NCBI RefSeq assembly: GCF_000376845.1
Contig: NZ_AQXY01000024.1
Coordinates: 20,001-84,000, forward strand
DNA length: 64,000 bases
Origin: Thioalkalivibrio sp. ALE14
GTDB taxonomy: Bacteria > Pseudomonadota > Gammaproteobacteria > Ectothiorhodospirales > Ectothiorhodospiraceae
Direction of reading: 5' to 3'
The translations under genes were made by a program, and so were the position numbers. This document shows positions 56,675 to 64,000 of this stretch, in pieces. Below the pieces are notes generated by a model that saw only the letters and a program-made list of their open reading frames with translations, had not been told where the DNA came from and did no database searches. Position 1 is the first letter of the stretch. Each line of letters begins with the position of its first letter.

Positions 56675-57304
56675 TCAGGGGGACTCGGTCTGCCAGTTGG
56701 ACAGGATCGGCGCGCGGGAGACTTCGACGTCCAGCGCCGTCAGCCAGCGCGCGACCATGCGATTGGAGTTGTTGCGCAGGGTGTAGGCCTCCGGATGCTC
56801 GACGAAGGCCATGTCCCATTCCGGCGAGGTCTTGCGTTCGTCGTATCCCGCTTGCCAGATGCCTTCCAGCTCGTCGCGCAGGACCTCGACTCGTGCCCCC
56901 GGAACCGTCAGCAGGTAAAAGTCCGCCAGTGGTACCCGAAGTTGCCCCACCGTGGATGGCCCGAGCTCGTGGCCGGTCAGTACCTGGCGTCCGAGCGCGG
57001 CGCGGGTCGGTACGAGCAACCCGGAGATCCCCTGGAGCGGTCCGGTCCGGCGTTCGACATAGAAGACCCAGTCGCCGTAGGAGTAGCGCAGCCAGGCCCC
57101 CGGTTTCCCGGCTGGCAGGATCAGGCTGGAGTGTCGTCCATGGTCCAGCAGGGCCACGGTAACCGGGCCTTCCGGGTCGTCCGGTGGTTGCAGCGTCACG
57201 GCCGCGCAGCCCTGCAGCAGCCACAGACTGAGTACCGCAAGGAGCCAGGGCGGAAGACGGAAGCGGCGCCGTAGCGGGGCCGCGTTGTCGCTGCGACGGC
57301 GCAT
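56675..57304 (-). CDS. lipoprotein, DUF2459-like
   Basis: A 209-residue protein with a basic N-terminus, a membrane helix and a lipobox LLQGC (C32), so probably an anchored envelope lipoprotein. The mature part resembles DUF2459 (DHGRHSSLILPAG and WLRYSYGDWVFYVE), a family of unknown function with a conserved H and Y. This identification rests on short motifs. The gene follows the 57311 gene on the same strand with a 6-bp gap. Confidence 0.6.
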   Translation of the reverse strand: MRRRSDNAAPLRRRFRLPPWLLAVLSLWLLQGCAAVTLQPPDDPEGPVTVALLDHGRHSSLILPAGKPGAWLRYSYGDWVFYVERRTGPLQGISGLLVPTRAALGRQVLTGHELGPSTVGQLRVPLADFYLLTVPGARVEVLRDELEGIWQAGYDERKTSPEWDMAFVEHPEAYTLRNNSNRMVARWLTALDVEVSRAPILSNWQTESP

Positions 57305-57310
57305 GTCGGG

Positions 57311-57862
57311 TCAGTGGCGTTCGAGCTTGCCCAGTTCCGACAGGATGGACAGGACCAGCGATTCACCCTGTGAACCCATGCCCCGGCAGAGCACGTCGGG
57401 ATCGCGCTCGCCGTCCACCAGACGCTTGGTGATGCCGCCGAGCCGCGCCATGTCGCCCCCGGCGCGACTCATCTGCTCGGCCATCTGGGACAGCCAGTGC
57501 AGCGACTGGGCATCACCATGCGCGGCCCCGTGGATCATCTGTGCCAGCCCCGGGGCGGCCTGGGCCGGGTCGCCGCTTTGCTCCGGGTCGGGCAGGGTGG
57601 AGGGGTCCTGCAGCCCGGAGAGGATTGCCGTCAGGATCACCGTGTCCTCGTCGTCCAGGCCCTGCAGCAGAGTCGTGTCGCGTTCGCCCTCGAGTACGCG
57701 GCGGATGCGCTGGATCAGCTCGCCCCAGCCGGCCTCGTGTGCCTGGTTCAACACCGGCTCCAGTTCGCGGCGGGTCTCCGGGTTCTGGGTGGCCTGGACC
57801 ACGAGGTTGATCAGGCCGGCCTGGGCCTGGCGGATCTGTTGGGCGTGTTGTGGGTCGATCAT
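57311..57862 (-). CDS. hypothetical helical protein
   Basis: A 183-residue acidic, mostly helical soluble protein, with no membrane segment or signal peptide (start MIDPQHAQQIRQAQAGLINL). Repeats of leucine and charged residues suggest helical bundles. I do not recognise the family. It is divergent from the yhcB-like gene (103 bp). Confidence 0.65.
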   Translation of the reverse strand: MIDPQHAQQIRQAQAGLINLVVQATQNPETRRELEPVLNQAHEAGWGELIQRIRRVLEGERDTTLLQGLDDEDTVILTAILSGLQDPSTLPDPEQSGDPAQAAPGLAQMIHGAAHGDAQSLHWLSQMAEQMSRAGGDMARLGGITKRLVDGERDPDVLCRGMGSQGESLVLSILSELGKLERH

Positions 57863-57965
57863 GCGGGTCTTCCGGGTGTCTGGCTGTGTGGCGAGGGTAG
57901 CATGCCCGGAAGTGCGTTCGGCGAGGGCCTGCGGCACAATGGCGGCTCCATTTGCAGAGGATTTC

Positions 57966-58442
57966 GTGGTGGAAGAACAGACAGCAGTGGGGCTGTGGGT
58001 GGCCCTCGGGATCCTGGCCATCGTGATCGCCGCCCTGGTGGGCTTCTGGGTGGGGCGTGTGACCAGTGACGAGCGCAAGCTGATCCGCGAGCTGGAAGAG
58101 GAGCTGGACCGGCGCATGCAGGAGTTGACGCGCTACCGCAGCCAGGTCAACGACCATTTCGATCGCACGGCCACGCTGTTCGCGACCATGGCGGGTTCCT
58201 ACCGCGACCTCTACCACCACTTGGCCCAGAGCGCGGAGGAACTGGCCGACAAGCCGACCCGCGATCGCCTCGAGGACCGCGCCGGGCAGCTGCTGTCGCA
58301 CATGACCCGTCGCGACTATGGCAACGGTCCCGGCGAAGCGGCCGGCGGCGCCAACGAGTCGGACGCCCAGGACGACGAGCCTTCCAGCAAGGGCGCCGGG
58401 GACGAGGCCCGCAAGCCGGACGACCGCCCGCGCCCCGACTGA
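57966..58442 (+). CDS. YhcB/ZapG family protein (DUF1043)
   Basis: A 158-residue inner-membrane protein with one N-terminal helix (LWVALGILAIVIAALVGFWVG) and a coiled-coil (about 35-70, LIRELEEELDRRMQELTRYR), followed by the family motif DHFDRTATLFATMAGSYRDLYHHLA. In E. coli YhcB is linked to cell envelope biogenesis and division. The start is GTG at 57966, or 57969. The C-terminal 40 residues are charged and disordered. Confidence 0.85.
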   Translation: MVEEQTAVGLWVALGILAIVIAALVGFWVGRVTSDERKLIRELEEELDRRMQELTRYRSQVNDHFDRTATLFATMAGSYRDLYHHLAQSAEELADKPTRDRLEDRAGQLLSHMTRRDYGNGPGEAAGGANESDAQDDEPSSKGAGDEARKPDDRPRPD

Positions 58443-58471
58443 CCTGCCGCCGTGTGGGTTGCGTCTGTCTT

Positions 58472-58638
58472 AACCACGAACCCCATGCAGGTCCGCAGAA
58501 CACCTGAAAAGCGTTAACAGGAAGACGCGAAGGCTGGAAGATGGCTTGTAGCACTGGGCAAGCCATCCGCATTGCGCCCTACCTAATGCATTCCTTCCGA
58601 TCTTCCCATCTTCCTGTAGATGCTCTTTGCGGGGTGGG
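58472..58638. repeat. long palindromic repeat, copy 3
   Basis: Arms of the same family: AACAGGAAGACGCGAAGG (left) and CTTCCGATCTTCCCATCTTC with CTGTAG (right). The inner hairpin is ATGGCTTG/CAAGCCAT. The outer ends (AACCACGAA and GCGGGGTG) are more diverged than in copies 1 and 2. It fills the convergent junction of the yhcB-like gene and the next lipoprotein gene. Confidence 0.75.
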
Positions 58639-58639
58639 C

Positions 58640-59035
58640 TCAGAGGGAGGAGATCTGGGCCCGGATCTGGTTGTCCAGGTTCTGGATCCAGTTGTTGTAG
58701 TTCGGGTGGATGTTGCCGTCCGCGTAGTTCAGGTTCGCGCTGTCCTTGTAGCGGATGCTGTATTCCCCGGCAGCAAACGGGATCTCGACCACGGCGACGT
58801 GGTCGCGCAGGTGGAGCCGGCCTTCCAGCCGCCCGGGCTCGGCCTCTTCCATGCGCCAGCCCAGCGAGGCGCCGGCGGTGCGGATGGCGCGTTCCATCTG
58901 TTCGGCGCTGGGCCGCTCGCCATCGACATTCGTGACCGTGGTATCGCTGATGTCCTGCACGGGGACCGTGCCGCGGCAGCCGGTCAGCGCGATCAGGGTG
59001 GCGAAGAGGATGACCAGCAACGTCCGGGTATTCAT
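58640..59035 (-). CDS. small lipoprotein of unknown function
   Basis: A 131-residue protein with a short signal (NTRTLLVILFATLIAL) and lipobox LTGC (C19). The mature domain is soluble with a repeated basic-acidic pattern and includes YSIRYKDSANLNYADGNIHP. Length and the YADGxIHPNYNxWI segment resemble a class of short envelope lipoproteins, but I cannot name the family. Start ATG 59035. It is last on this strand before the polyene cluster. Confidence 0.7.
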   Translation of the reverse strand: MNTRTLLVILFATLIALTGCRGTVPVQDISDTTVTNVDGERPSAEQMERAIRTAGASLGWRMEEAEPGRLEGRLHLRDHVAVVEIPFAAGEYSIRYKDSANLNYADGNIHPNYNNWIQNLDNQIRAQISSL

Positions 59036-59128
59036 GGCGTTTTCTCCCTTGGTGGATCCGCCGGGAGTGTAGACACGCGGGCCCGGCGTTTCCAAGGGTG
59101 TCCGGACGGCCCGGTTTCTACCGCTTAA

Positions 59129-59851
59129 TCAGCGCCTCCCCAGCGAACGCAGGAGCCCGACCGGGCGCATCCCGCGGCGCAGCAGGTGGCCGGCAACCAT
59201 CGCGATGATGCGCAGGGTGTCCGCGGTGGGGCGGTAGTGGCTGGGGCGGTGGTTTTCCGGGTAGATGCAGCGAACCGGGACCACCCGGGTCGGGAAGCCC
59301 AGGCGTTCGGCGACGATCAGGGCCTCGCTCTCGAACACGAAGCCGCGCGCCCGGTGGTGCGGCAGGTCCATGTGCCGCAGCAGCGCCGCGGGGTACAGCC
59401 GGAATCCCGACTGCGAGTCCTGCAGCGGCTGGCCGGAGGCCCAGGCGATCCAGAAGTCCGCCATGCGGTTGCCGAACAGCCGCAGCGGCGGGGTGTGCTC
59501 GCGACCCTTGAGTCGGGCACCGAGGATCAGCCGGTCCGGGGTCTCGCGCCAGGCGGCGATCAGCGCGGGGATCTCCGAGGTGTCGTGCTGCCCGTCGGCA
59601 TCCAGCGTCACCACGGCGTCGGCGCCGGTGGTCAGGGCATGCTGCATCCCGGCCCACAGGGCCGCCGCCTTGCCGCCGTTCGTGCGCTGGCGCAGGACCT
59701 CGGCCTGGTCCTCGACCAGGCGCGCGGTGGCATCCTCGGAACCGTCATCCACCACGATCACCCGGTCCACGTGTGCCCGGGCGCCGGCCACCACCGCCTC
59801 GATGGTGGCCGCCTCGTTGTGGGCGGGGATCAGGGCGACGACAGTACTCAT
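59129..59851 (-). CDS. family 2 glycosyltransferase of the polyene cluster
   Basis: A 240-residue GT-A enzyme of the dolichyl-phosphate mannose synthase-like class. Donor-binding motifs are VVDDGSEDAT and LDADGQHD (a DxD site). It has no transmembrane tail. It lies 6 bp after the ketoreductase gene, as the last gene of the leftward cluster; aryl-polyene clusters often carry a GT2 enzyme. Confidence 0.85.
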   Translation of the reverse strand: MSTVVALIPAHNEAATIEAVVAGARAHVDRVIVVDDGSEDATARLVEDQAEVLRQRTNGGKAAALWAGMQHALTTGADAVVTLDADGQHDTSEIPALIAAWRETPDRLILGARLKGREHTPPLRLFGNRMADFWIAWASGQPLQDSQSGFRLYPAALLRHMDLPHHRARGFVFESEALIVAERLGFPTRVVPVRCIYPENHRPSHYRPTADTLRIIAMVAGHLLRRGMRPVGLLRSLGRR

Positions 59852-59857
59852 GGGGGG

Positions 59858-60580
59858 TCAGGCGAGGGCGCCGTTGACGCCGATCACCTGCGCGGAGACA
59901 TAGCTGGCGGCCTCGCTGGCGAGGAAGCCGACCAGGCCGGCGACCTCCTCGGGCCGCCCGGCGCGGCGCATCGGGACCATGTTGCGAACGGTCTCGGCAT
60001 CGAAGCTGTCGTCGCTCATCGGGGTCTCGATGATGCCCGGGGCGACGGCATTGGCGGTGATGCCGCGCGAGGCGACCTCATGGGCCAGCGAGCGGATGGC
60101 CCCGTGCAGACCGGCCTTGGCGGCGGCGTAATTGGTCTGCCCGCGGTTGCCGATCTGCCCCGCCACCGAGGAGATCGCGATCACCCGGCCCCAGCGGGTG
60201 GTGATCATCGGCAGCAGCAGGGGCTGGGTCACGTTGTAGAACCCGTTGAGCCCGACGTCGATCGGCCGGTCCCACTGTTCGCGGCGCATCCCGGCCAGCG
60301 GGGCGTCATCGTGGATGCCCGCGTTGTGTACCAGGATCTGCACCGGCTGTTCGGCTGCGAGGGGTTCCAGCGTGGCGCGGCAGGCCGCCTCGTCGGTGAT
60401 GTCGAACACCCGCACCTGGGCCTGGCCGCCATCGGCACGGATGGCCTCGGCGGTCGTCTCGGCCGCGTCGGCATTGCGGTGGGCGTGCAGGATGACCTCG
60501 TGGCCGGCCGCGGCCAGCGCGTGGGCGATCGCGGCGCCGATGGCGCCGGAGCCGCCGGTGATCAGGGCGCGTGTGGTCAA
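59858..60580 (-). CDS. 3-oxoacyl-ACP reductase (FabG-like SDR)
   Basis: A 240-residue short-chain dehydrogenase with TGGSGAIGAAIA for NADPH binding and the catalytic Ser-Tyr-Lys (AISSVAG and NYAAAKAG). The start is TTG at 60580, overlapping the stop of the dehydratase gene (TTGA), the kind of coupling used through this operon. It should reduce the beta-keto intermediates of the polyene chain. Confidence 0.9.
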   Translation of the reverse strand: MTTRALITGGSGAIGAAIAHALAAAGHEVILHAHRNADAAETTAEAIRADGGQAQVRVFDITDEAACRATLEPLAAEQPVQILVHNAGIHDDAPLAGMRREQWDRPIDVGLNGFYNVTQPLLLPMITTRWGRVIAISSVAGQIGNRGQTNYAAAKAGLHGAIRSLAHEVASRGITANAVAPGIIETPMSDDSFDAETVRNMVPMRRAGRPEEVAGLVGFLASEAASYVSAQVIGVNGALA

Positions 60581-61038
60581 GGGGTCTCCTCCTCGTCGGC
60601 CGGTTGCAGGATTACCGTCGCCCGGACGCTCAGCACTGGCTGGTCGCCGGCGCTTACGCGCAGGTCGTAGATGGAGCTGTTGCTGTCCGAGAGGATGCGT
60701 TCGGCGTGGATCTCCAGCGTCGCCTCGAGGGCGTCGAGGCGACGGGTCTGCAGTTGCAGATCCCGCACCGCGGCCAGGTAGCCGGCGCGCGCCGGTCCGG
60801 CGCCGGCCAGCAGGGCCCCGTGCACCGCCATGCCCTGGGCGCCGTACTCCAGCGCGGCCAGGGCGTGCAGGCCGGCCTCGCCGCGCAGCGGATTGGCCGG
60901 ATCCCGGTGGTTTCGGGCGCGGCAGTGGATGGCGGTGTCGGACCAGGCCGCCACCGTATCCAGCAGGCACATTGCGCCGGCATGCGGCAGCAGCCGGCAG
61001 ATGGCGTCGTGATCCAGGGTCTCGGTTCGGGATGACAT
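60577..61038 (-). CDS. 3-hydroxyacyl-ACP dehydratase-like hotdog protein
   Basis: A 153-residue hotdog-fold protein, like the ApeI/ApeP dehydratases of aryl-polyene clusters. The conserved histidine is in LLPHAGAMCLLDTV. It should remove water from the 3-hydroxyacyl intermediate. The stop overlaps the ketoreductase start. Some 31 bp separate it from the upstream chain-length-factor gene. Confidence 0.82.
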   Translation of the reverse strand: MSSRTETLDHDAICRLLPHAGAMCLLDTVAAWSDTAIHCRARNHRDPANPLRGEAGLHALAALEYGAQGMAVHGALLAGAGPARAGYLAAVRDLQLQTRRLDALEATLEIHAERILSDSNSSIYDLRVSAGDQPVLSVRATVILQPADEEETP

Positions 61039-61069
61039 GCGCGGGATCTTCCTGATCCGGGCGGATGAT

Positions 61070-61849
61070 TCAGGGCTCGATCCGGATGTTCAGGGACCGG
61101 CCCAGCGGAGCCGCCAGCGTAACATTTCCGGGCGCGCCCCGGACCAGCTGTTCCAGCAGGGGCAGGGCGCGGGCGGCCGGGTTGCTCCCGCGCAGGGCCT
61201 CCAGCTCGTCGCTGATGCAGCGGTCCGCCGTGGTTGTACCCCCGAGGTCGAGCTGCAGCCGCCAGGGCGCGCGCTCCACCGGTCCCAGGCGCAGGGCCAC
61301 GGCAAAGGGATGGTGGATGGGCCGCACGTGGATGAAGCTCTCCATGGACGGTACGTCGTAGCAGGCCAGCAGCACCTCGCCACCCTCGGCCAGCTGCAGT
61401 GTCGCGGCCTCCAGAAGCCCCGCGGCCAGGCTGGCGTTGTAGCCCGACAGTGCGGTCGCCGGGGCCGGGTTGCGGGTCGCGATCGACCAGTTGCCGGCCG
61501 GGGCGTTGTGCACCGAGTTGTGGAATTGCACCGGCGAGACCACGGGCTCCGGCCAGGTGAGGGCCTCGCAGATGCGGTCGATGATGTCCATGTCGCCGGA
61601 GGACGAGGCGAACACGCTGCGCAGCTGGCCGCGGTCGGCGTCGCGGGTCGCCTCCTCTGCGACCTTAAGCGCCAGGCGAATGGTGGCGGTGGTGCGCCGG
61701 CGCTCGTTGGCCGGGAGCAGGGCGGGCGGCGGGACCTGCACCTCGCGGCTCGTCGGCGGCACGTCGCCGGCCAGGATTGGCCGGGCCCCGTCGAAGTCGT
61801 CCAGCCCCGGGCCCAGCAGGCCCACCGCATGCAGTCCGATGGCGTTCAT
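61070..61849 (-). CDS. chain-length-factor-like beta-ketoacyl synthase domain protein
   Basis: A 259-residue protein that corresponds to an N-terminal beta-ketoacyl synthase domain only (for example LRSVFASSSGDMDI and FHNSVHNAPAGNWSI). The catalytic cysteine of ketosynthases is absent, so it is probably the partner subunit that sets chain length rather than a catalyst. Such short KS-like genes are a standard part of aryl-polyene clusters. The start at 61849 overlaps the next KS stop (ATGA). Confidence 0.8.
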   Translation of the reverse strand: MNAIGLHAVGLLGPGLDDFDGARPILAGDVPPTSREVQVPPPALLPANERRRTTATIRLALKVAEEATRDADRGQLRSVFASSSGDMDIIDRICEALTWPEPVVSPVQFHNSVHNAPAGNWSIATRNPAPATALSGYNASLAAGLLEAATLQLAEGGEVLLACYDVPSMESFIHVRPIHHPFAVALRLGPVERAPWRLQLDLGGTTTADRCISDELEALRGSNPAARALPLLEQLVRGAPGNVTLAAPLGRSLNIRIEP

Positions 61850-63081
61850 GGCGCGGCCTCCAGCAGCAGGCTGCAATTGTTGCCGCCAAAGCCGAAGGCA
61901 TTCACCAGTACTCGCTGCACCGCGCGGGGTTCCGCCTCGGCGCGGGCATCCAGGTCCAGTTCCGGATCCAGCACGTTCAGGCCGGCGGTCGGCGGCACGA
62001 AGCCGCCGTCCAGGCTGGCGATGGCCTGTGCCACGCCGACCGCGCCGGCGGCCCCCAGGGTGTGGCCGGTCAGGCCCTTGGTTCCGACCGCGCGTGGGTT
62101 CGGACCCAGGCTGCGCCCCAGGGCGCGCGCCTCGGCGCTGTCGTTGGCCGGGGTCGCGGTGGCATGCATCAGCACGTAGTCGATCTCGTCTCCCCGCCGT
62201 CCGGCACGGGCCAGGGCTTCTTGCAGGGCAGTCGCGGCCCCCAGACCCTCGGGGTGCGGGGCGGACATGTGGTGGGCGTCGCTGGATTCGCCATGGCCGG
62301 TCAGCAGCGGGCCCGTGGCCTCGACCGAGGGCCGCTCCAGCAGGAAGAAGCCGGCGGCCTCGCCGATGGAGATGCCGGCGCGGTCGCGATCCAGGGGGGT
62401 GCAGGGCCGCGCGGCGACCAGTTGCAGCGCGTTGAAGCCGTACAGTGTCATGCCGCACAGGCTGTCGACGCCGCCGACCACGGCCGCGTCGCAAAGCCCC
62501 GCCGCGATGTAGCGCCGGGCGTCGGCGAAGACCTTGGCGCTGGACGAGCAGGCGGTGGAGACGACCATCGCCGGGCCGGACAGGCCGAAGCGAGTGGCCA
62601 CGAAGTCGGCCAGCGAGAACATATTCTGGGTGTGCTGGTAGTCGTAGTCCGGGGGCAGGGCCCCGGTCTGCGGATCGCGCCGGTGGTAGGCGGCCTCGGT
62701 GGCGGCGATGCCGGAGGTGCTGGTGCCCAGCAGCACGGCGACGCGGTCGGGCCCGTGGCGTCGCGCTGCGGCCGCGACCGCGTCGGTGAAACCGTCCTGG
62801 CGCAGGCCCAGCTCCGCGAGCTGGTTGTTGCGGCACTGGAACGGGGCGAGGGCGCCCTCCAGGGTGATCGCCTCGACCCCGGGCACGCGGCCGATATGGG
62901 TGTCCAGGGTGACGCTCTCGAGGTCGCAGGGGCGCAGGCCGCTGGTCCCGCTGCGCAGGGCCTCGGCGTTGGCGGTGATCCCGGTGCCGGCGGCACTCGT
63001 CAGGGTATGGGCGGTAATGACCAGGGGGTCCATGGACGCGCTGCGGGTTGTGGCCGGAGGGTTCCCCGGGTGAGTTGGCAT
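61846..63081 (-). CDS. beta-ketoacyl-ACP synthase of the polyene cluster
   Basis: A 411-residue ketosynthase with the active-site cysteine in VSTACSSSAK and histidines in HATATPAND and KGLTGHTLGAAG. The ATG at 63081 is preferred because it overlaps the stop of the upstream transporter (ATGA), like other junctions here; an internal ATG at 63033 (MDPLVITAHT) is possible. It should condense malonyl units in polyene chain growth. Confidence 0.9.
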   Translation of the reverse strand: MPTHPGNPPATTRSASMDPLVITAHTLTSAAGTGITANAEALRSGTSGLRPCDLESVTLDTHIGRVPGVEAITLEGALAPFQCRNNQLAELGLRQDGFTDAVAAAARRHGPDRVAVLLGTSTSGIAATEAAYHRRDPQTGALPPDYDYQHTQNMFSLADFVATRFGLSGPAMVVSTACSSSAKVFADARRYIAAGLCDAAVVGGVDSLCGMTLYGFNALQLVAARPCTPLDRDRAGISIGEAAGFFLLERPSVEATGPLLTGHGESSDAHHMSAPHPEGLGAATALQEALARAGRRGDEIDYVLMHATATPANDSAEARALGRSLGPNPRAVGTKGLTGHTLGAAGAVGVAQAIASLDGGFVPPTAGLNVLDPELDLDARAEAEPRAVQRVLVNAFGFGGNNCSLLLEAAP

Positions 63082-64000
63082 CAGGCGGTATCTCGGTGTA
63101 TGACCGCGGGGGCCAGCAGGGCCGCCGCGAGGAAGGAAAATACCACGCCCAGCACCACGGTGAGACCCATGGCCTGCAAGACCGGAAGGCTGGAAAGGGC
63201 TAACAAGCCGAATACGACCAGGGTCGACAGTGCGCAGACGCTGACCGAGCGCAGGTTGCGCAGGCGCGCGGCGGCATCCCGCAGCGGGCGGCTGAAAAAC
63301 ACCGCGTAGTCCAGGCACAGCCCGGTGATCAGCAGCAGCGCGATCAGGTGGAACAGCGACAGCTGGATGCCCAGGAGGATCAGGGTGGCGAGGGTCAGCA
63401 GCAACCCGGTGCCGACGGCCGTGAGGATGCGCAGGCTGCGCCCGGGCGCCCGGGTCACGGCCAGCAGCAGGAGCGCGACCGCGACCAGCCCCAGTGCCAG
63501 ACGCTGCAGGGCCTCGTCGCGAAAGCCGATCACCAGCTCTTCGGAGGCGCGGAAGAAGTCGATATGGCGCACGCCGACTCCGTCGAGCTCCGGTGTGTCG
63601 GTCAGGCGGTCATCCGCGGCCCAGGCGGCCAGGGCCGCGGCGTCATGGACGCCCTGCAGGCGGACCCAGGCGACCCAGCCGGTGTCTCCGTCATGCGACT
63701 GGAGCAGGGGGTCCAGGGCGTGGCGCAGCGGTCCGTCGGGCAGGGTCCCCGGTGCCAGAAGGGCCTGCTGGCGGGCCGTCGCGATGTCCTCCACGAACGG
63801 TGCGAAGGCCTCGTCGCGGAACCCGAGGCCCGTCTGCGCGACCTCCAGGCGCTCGCGCAGTACGCCGGGCTCCGGCAGAGCGGCCTGCCGCTTGCGCTGC
63901 AGGGCCTGGCTTGGCAGCACGTCGGCGGCGTGTGCGAAGCCTTCCAGAGCCCCCGCCTCGCGCAGAGCTTCCAGCCCCGGCACCAGGGCCTCGCTGGCGC
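63081..64000 (-). CDS. MMPL/RND-type transporter, C-terminal part, cut by window end
   Basis: The visible 306 codons end a large membrane transporter. Five or six hydrophobic helices appear in the C-terminal third (for example LALGLVAVALLLLAV, LLLTLATLILLGIQLSLFHL and LLLITGLCLDYAVFFS), with GLCLDYAVFF as the conserved proton-path motif of MMPL/RND proteins. The frame stays open to base 64000, so the N-terminus lies outside. It probably moves polyene lipids, as MMPL genes in such clusters do. Confidence 0.88.
   Translation of the reverse strand, partial: ASEALVPGLEALREAGALEGFAHAADVLPSQALQRKRQAALPEPGVLRERLEVAQTGLGFRDEAFAPFVEDIATARQQALLAPGTLPDGPLRHALDPLLQSHDGDTGWVAWVRLQGVHDAAALAAWAADDRLTDTPELDGVGVRHIDFFRASEELVIGFRDEALQRLALGLVAVALLLLAVTRAPGRSLRILTAVGTGLLLTLATLILLGIQLSLFHLIALLLITGLCLDYAVFFSRPLRDAAARLRNLRSVSVCALSTLVVFGLLALSSLPVLQAMGLTVVLGVVFSFLAAALLAPAVIHRDTA

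Noticed and set aside
47878-58638. CRISPR-like interpretation of the three repeat copies
   Set aside because: The copies are long palindromes thousands of bases apart, without regular spacers or cas genes.

Overview
The window is high-GC gammaproteobacterial chromosome. Its gene order is typical of that class: nadK-recN facing hrcA-grpE-dnaK-dnaJ, rpsP-rimM-trmD-rplS, xseB-ispA-dxs, bamC-dapA, and epmB-efp-epmA. A monoheme soxA with two soxX genes, a stand-alone ferritin-like/rubrerythrin cassette and an aryl-polyene-type pigment cluster point to a sulfur-oxidising member of the Ectothiorhodospiraceae, most like Thioalkalivibrio. This is inferred from gene content, not from a database match. 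No prophage, CRISPR array, transposase gene or tRNA was found.

Layout. 1-0.9 kb: 3' end of 23S rRNA, then 5S rRNA and the rrn terminator. 1-7 kb: a small membrane protein, the leftward set dapA-bamC-MBL hydrolase and the rightward set gcvR-bcp-phoH. 7-10.7 kb: leftward xseB-ispA-dxs-queD (isoprenoid precursors, queuosine). 10.8-13.9 kb: rightward cassette of rubrerythrin, GlpC-like Fe-S protein, encapsulated-ferritin-like protein and DUF3501 protein behind a clear promoter with a palindromic operator. 14.8-18.3 kb: leftward corB-radA and ypjD. 18.5-22.5 kb: ffh, the rpsP operon and an alkyltransferase. 22.9-25.4 kb: soxA and two lipoprotein soxX. 25.5-28.9 kb: rlmJ-htpG and an FKBP isomerase. 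29-34.4 kb: iron block bfd-bfr-tonB-exbB-exbD-hemP-TonB receptor behind a Fur-box-like site. 34.7-39.7 kb: small lipoprotein, Sel1 protein, two small proteins, a Kdo-transferase-like protein, a DUF-type membrane protein, ycgN and a GGCT-like protein. 39.8-47.8 kb: recN, nadK and the heat-shock genes with sigma-32 promoters. 48.1-52.1 kb: a FimX-like degenerate c-di-GMP protein and a PilZ-like partner. 52.2-56.5 kb: EF-P with both modification enzymes, and dacB. 56.7-59 kb: small envelope proteins. 59.1-64 kb: the distal part of an aryl-polyene-like cluster, cut by the window end.

The non-coding DNA is unusually structured. Six of the eight convergent gene junctions hold long palindromic repeats of at least three families, three of them copies of one roughly 200-bp hairpin family with different inner hairpins. 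A separate 285-bp element with perfect 31-bp terminal inverted repeats and two internal stem-loops sits between dnaK and dnaJ. The features most worth follow-up are the rubrerythrin/ferritin-like cassette without an encapsulin shell gene, the paired lipoprotein SoxX, the candidate pigment cluster, and these repeat elements.
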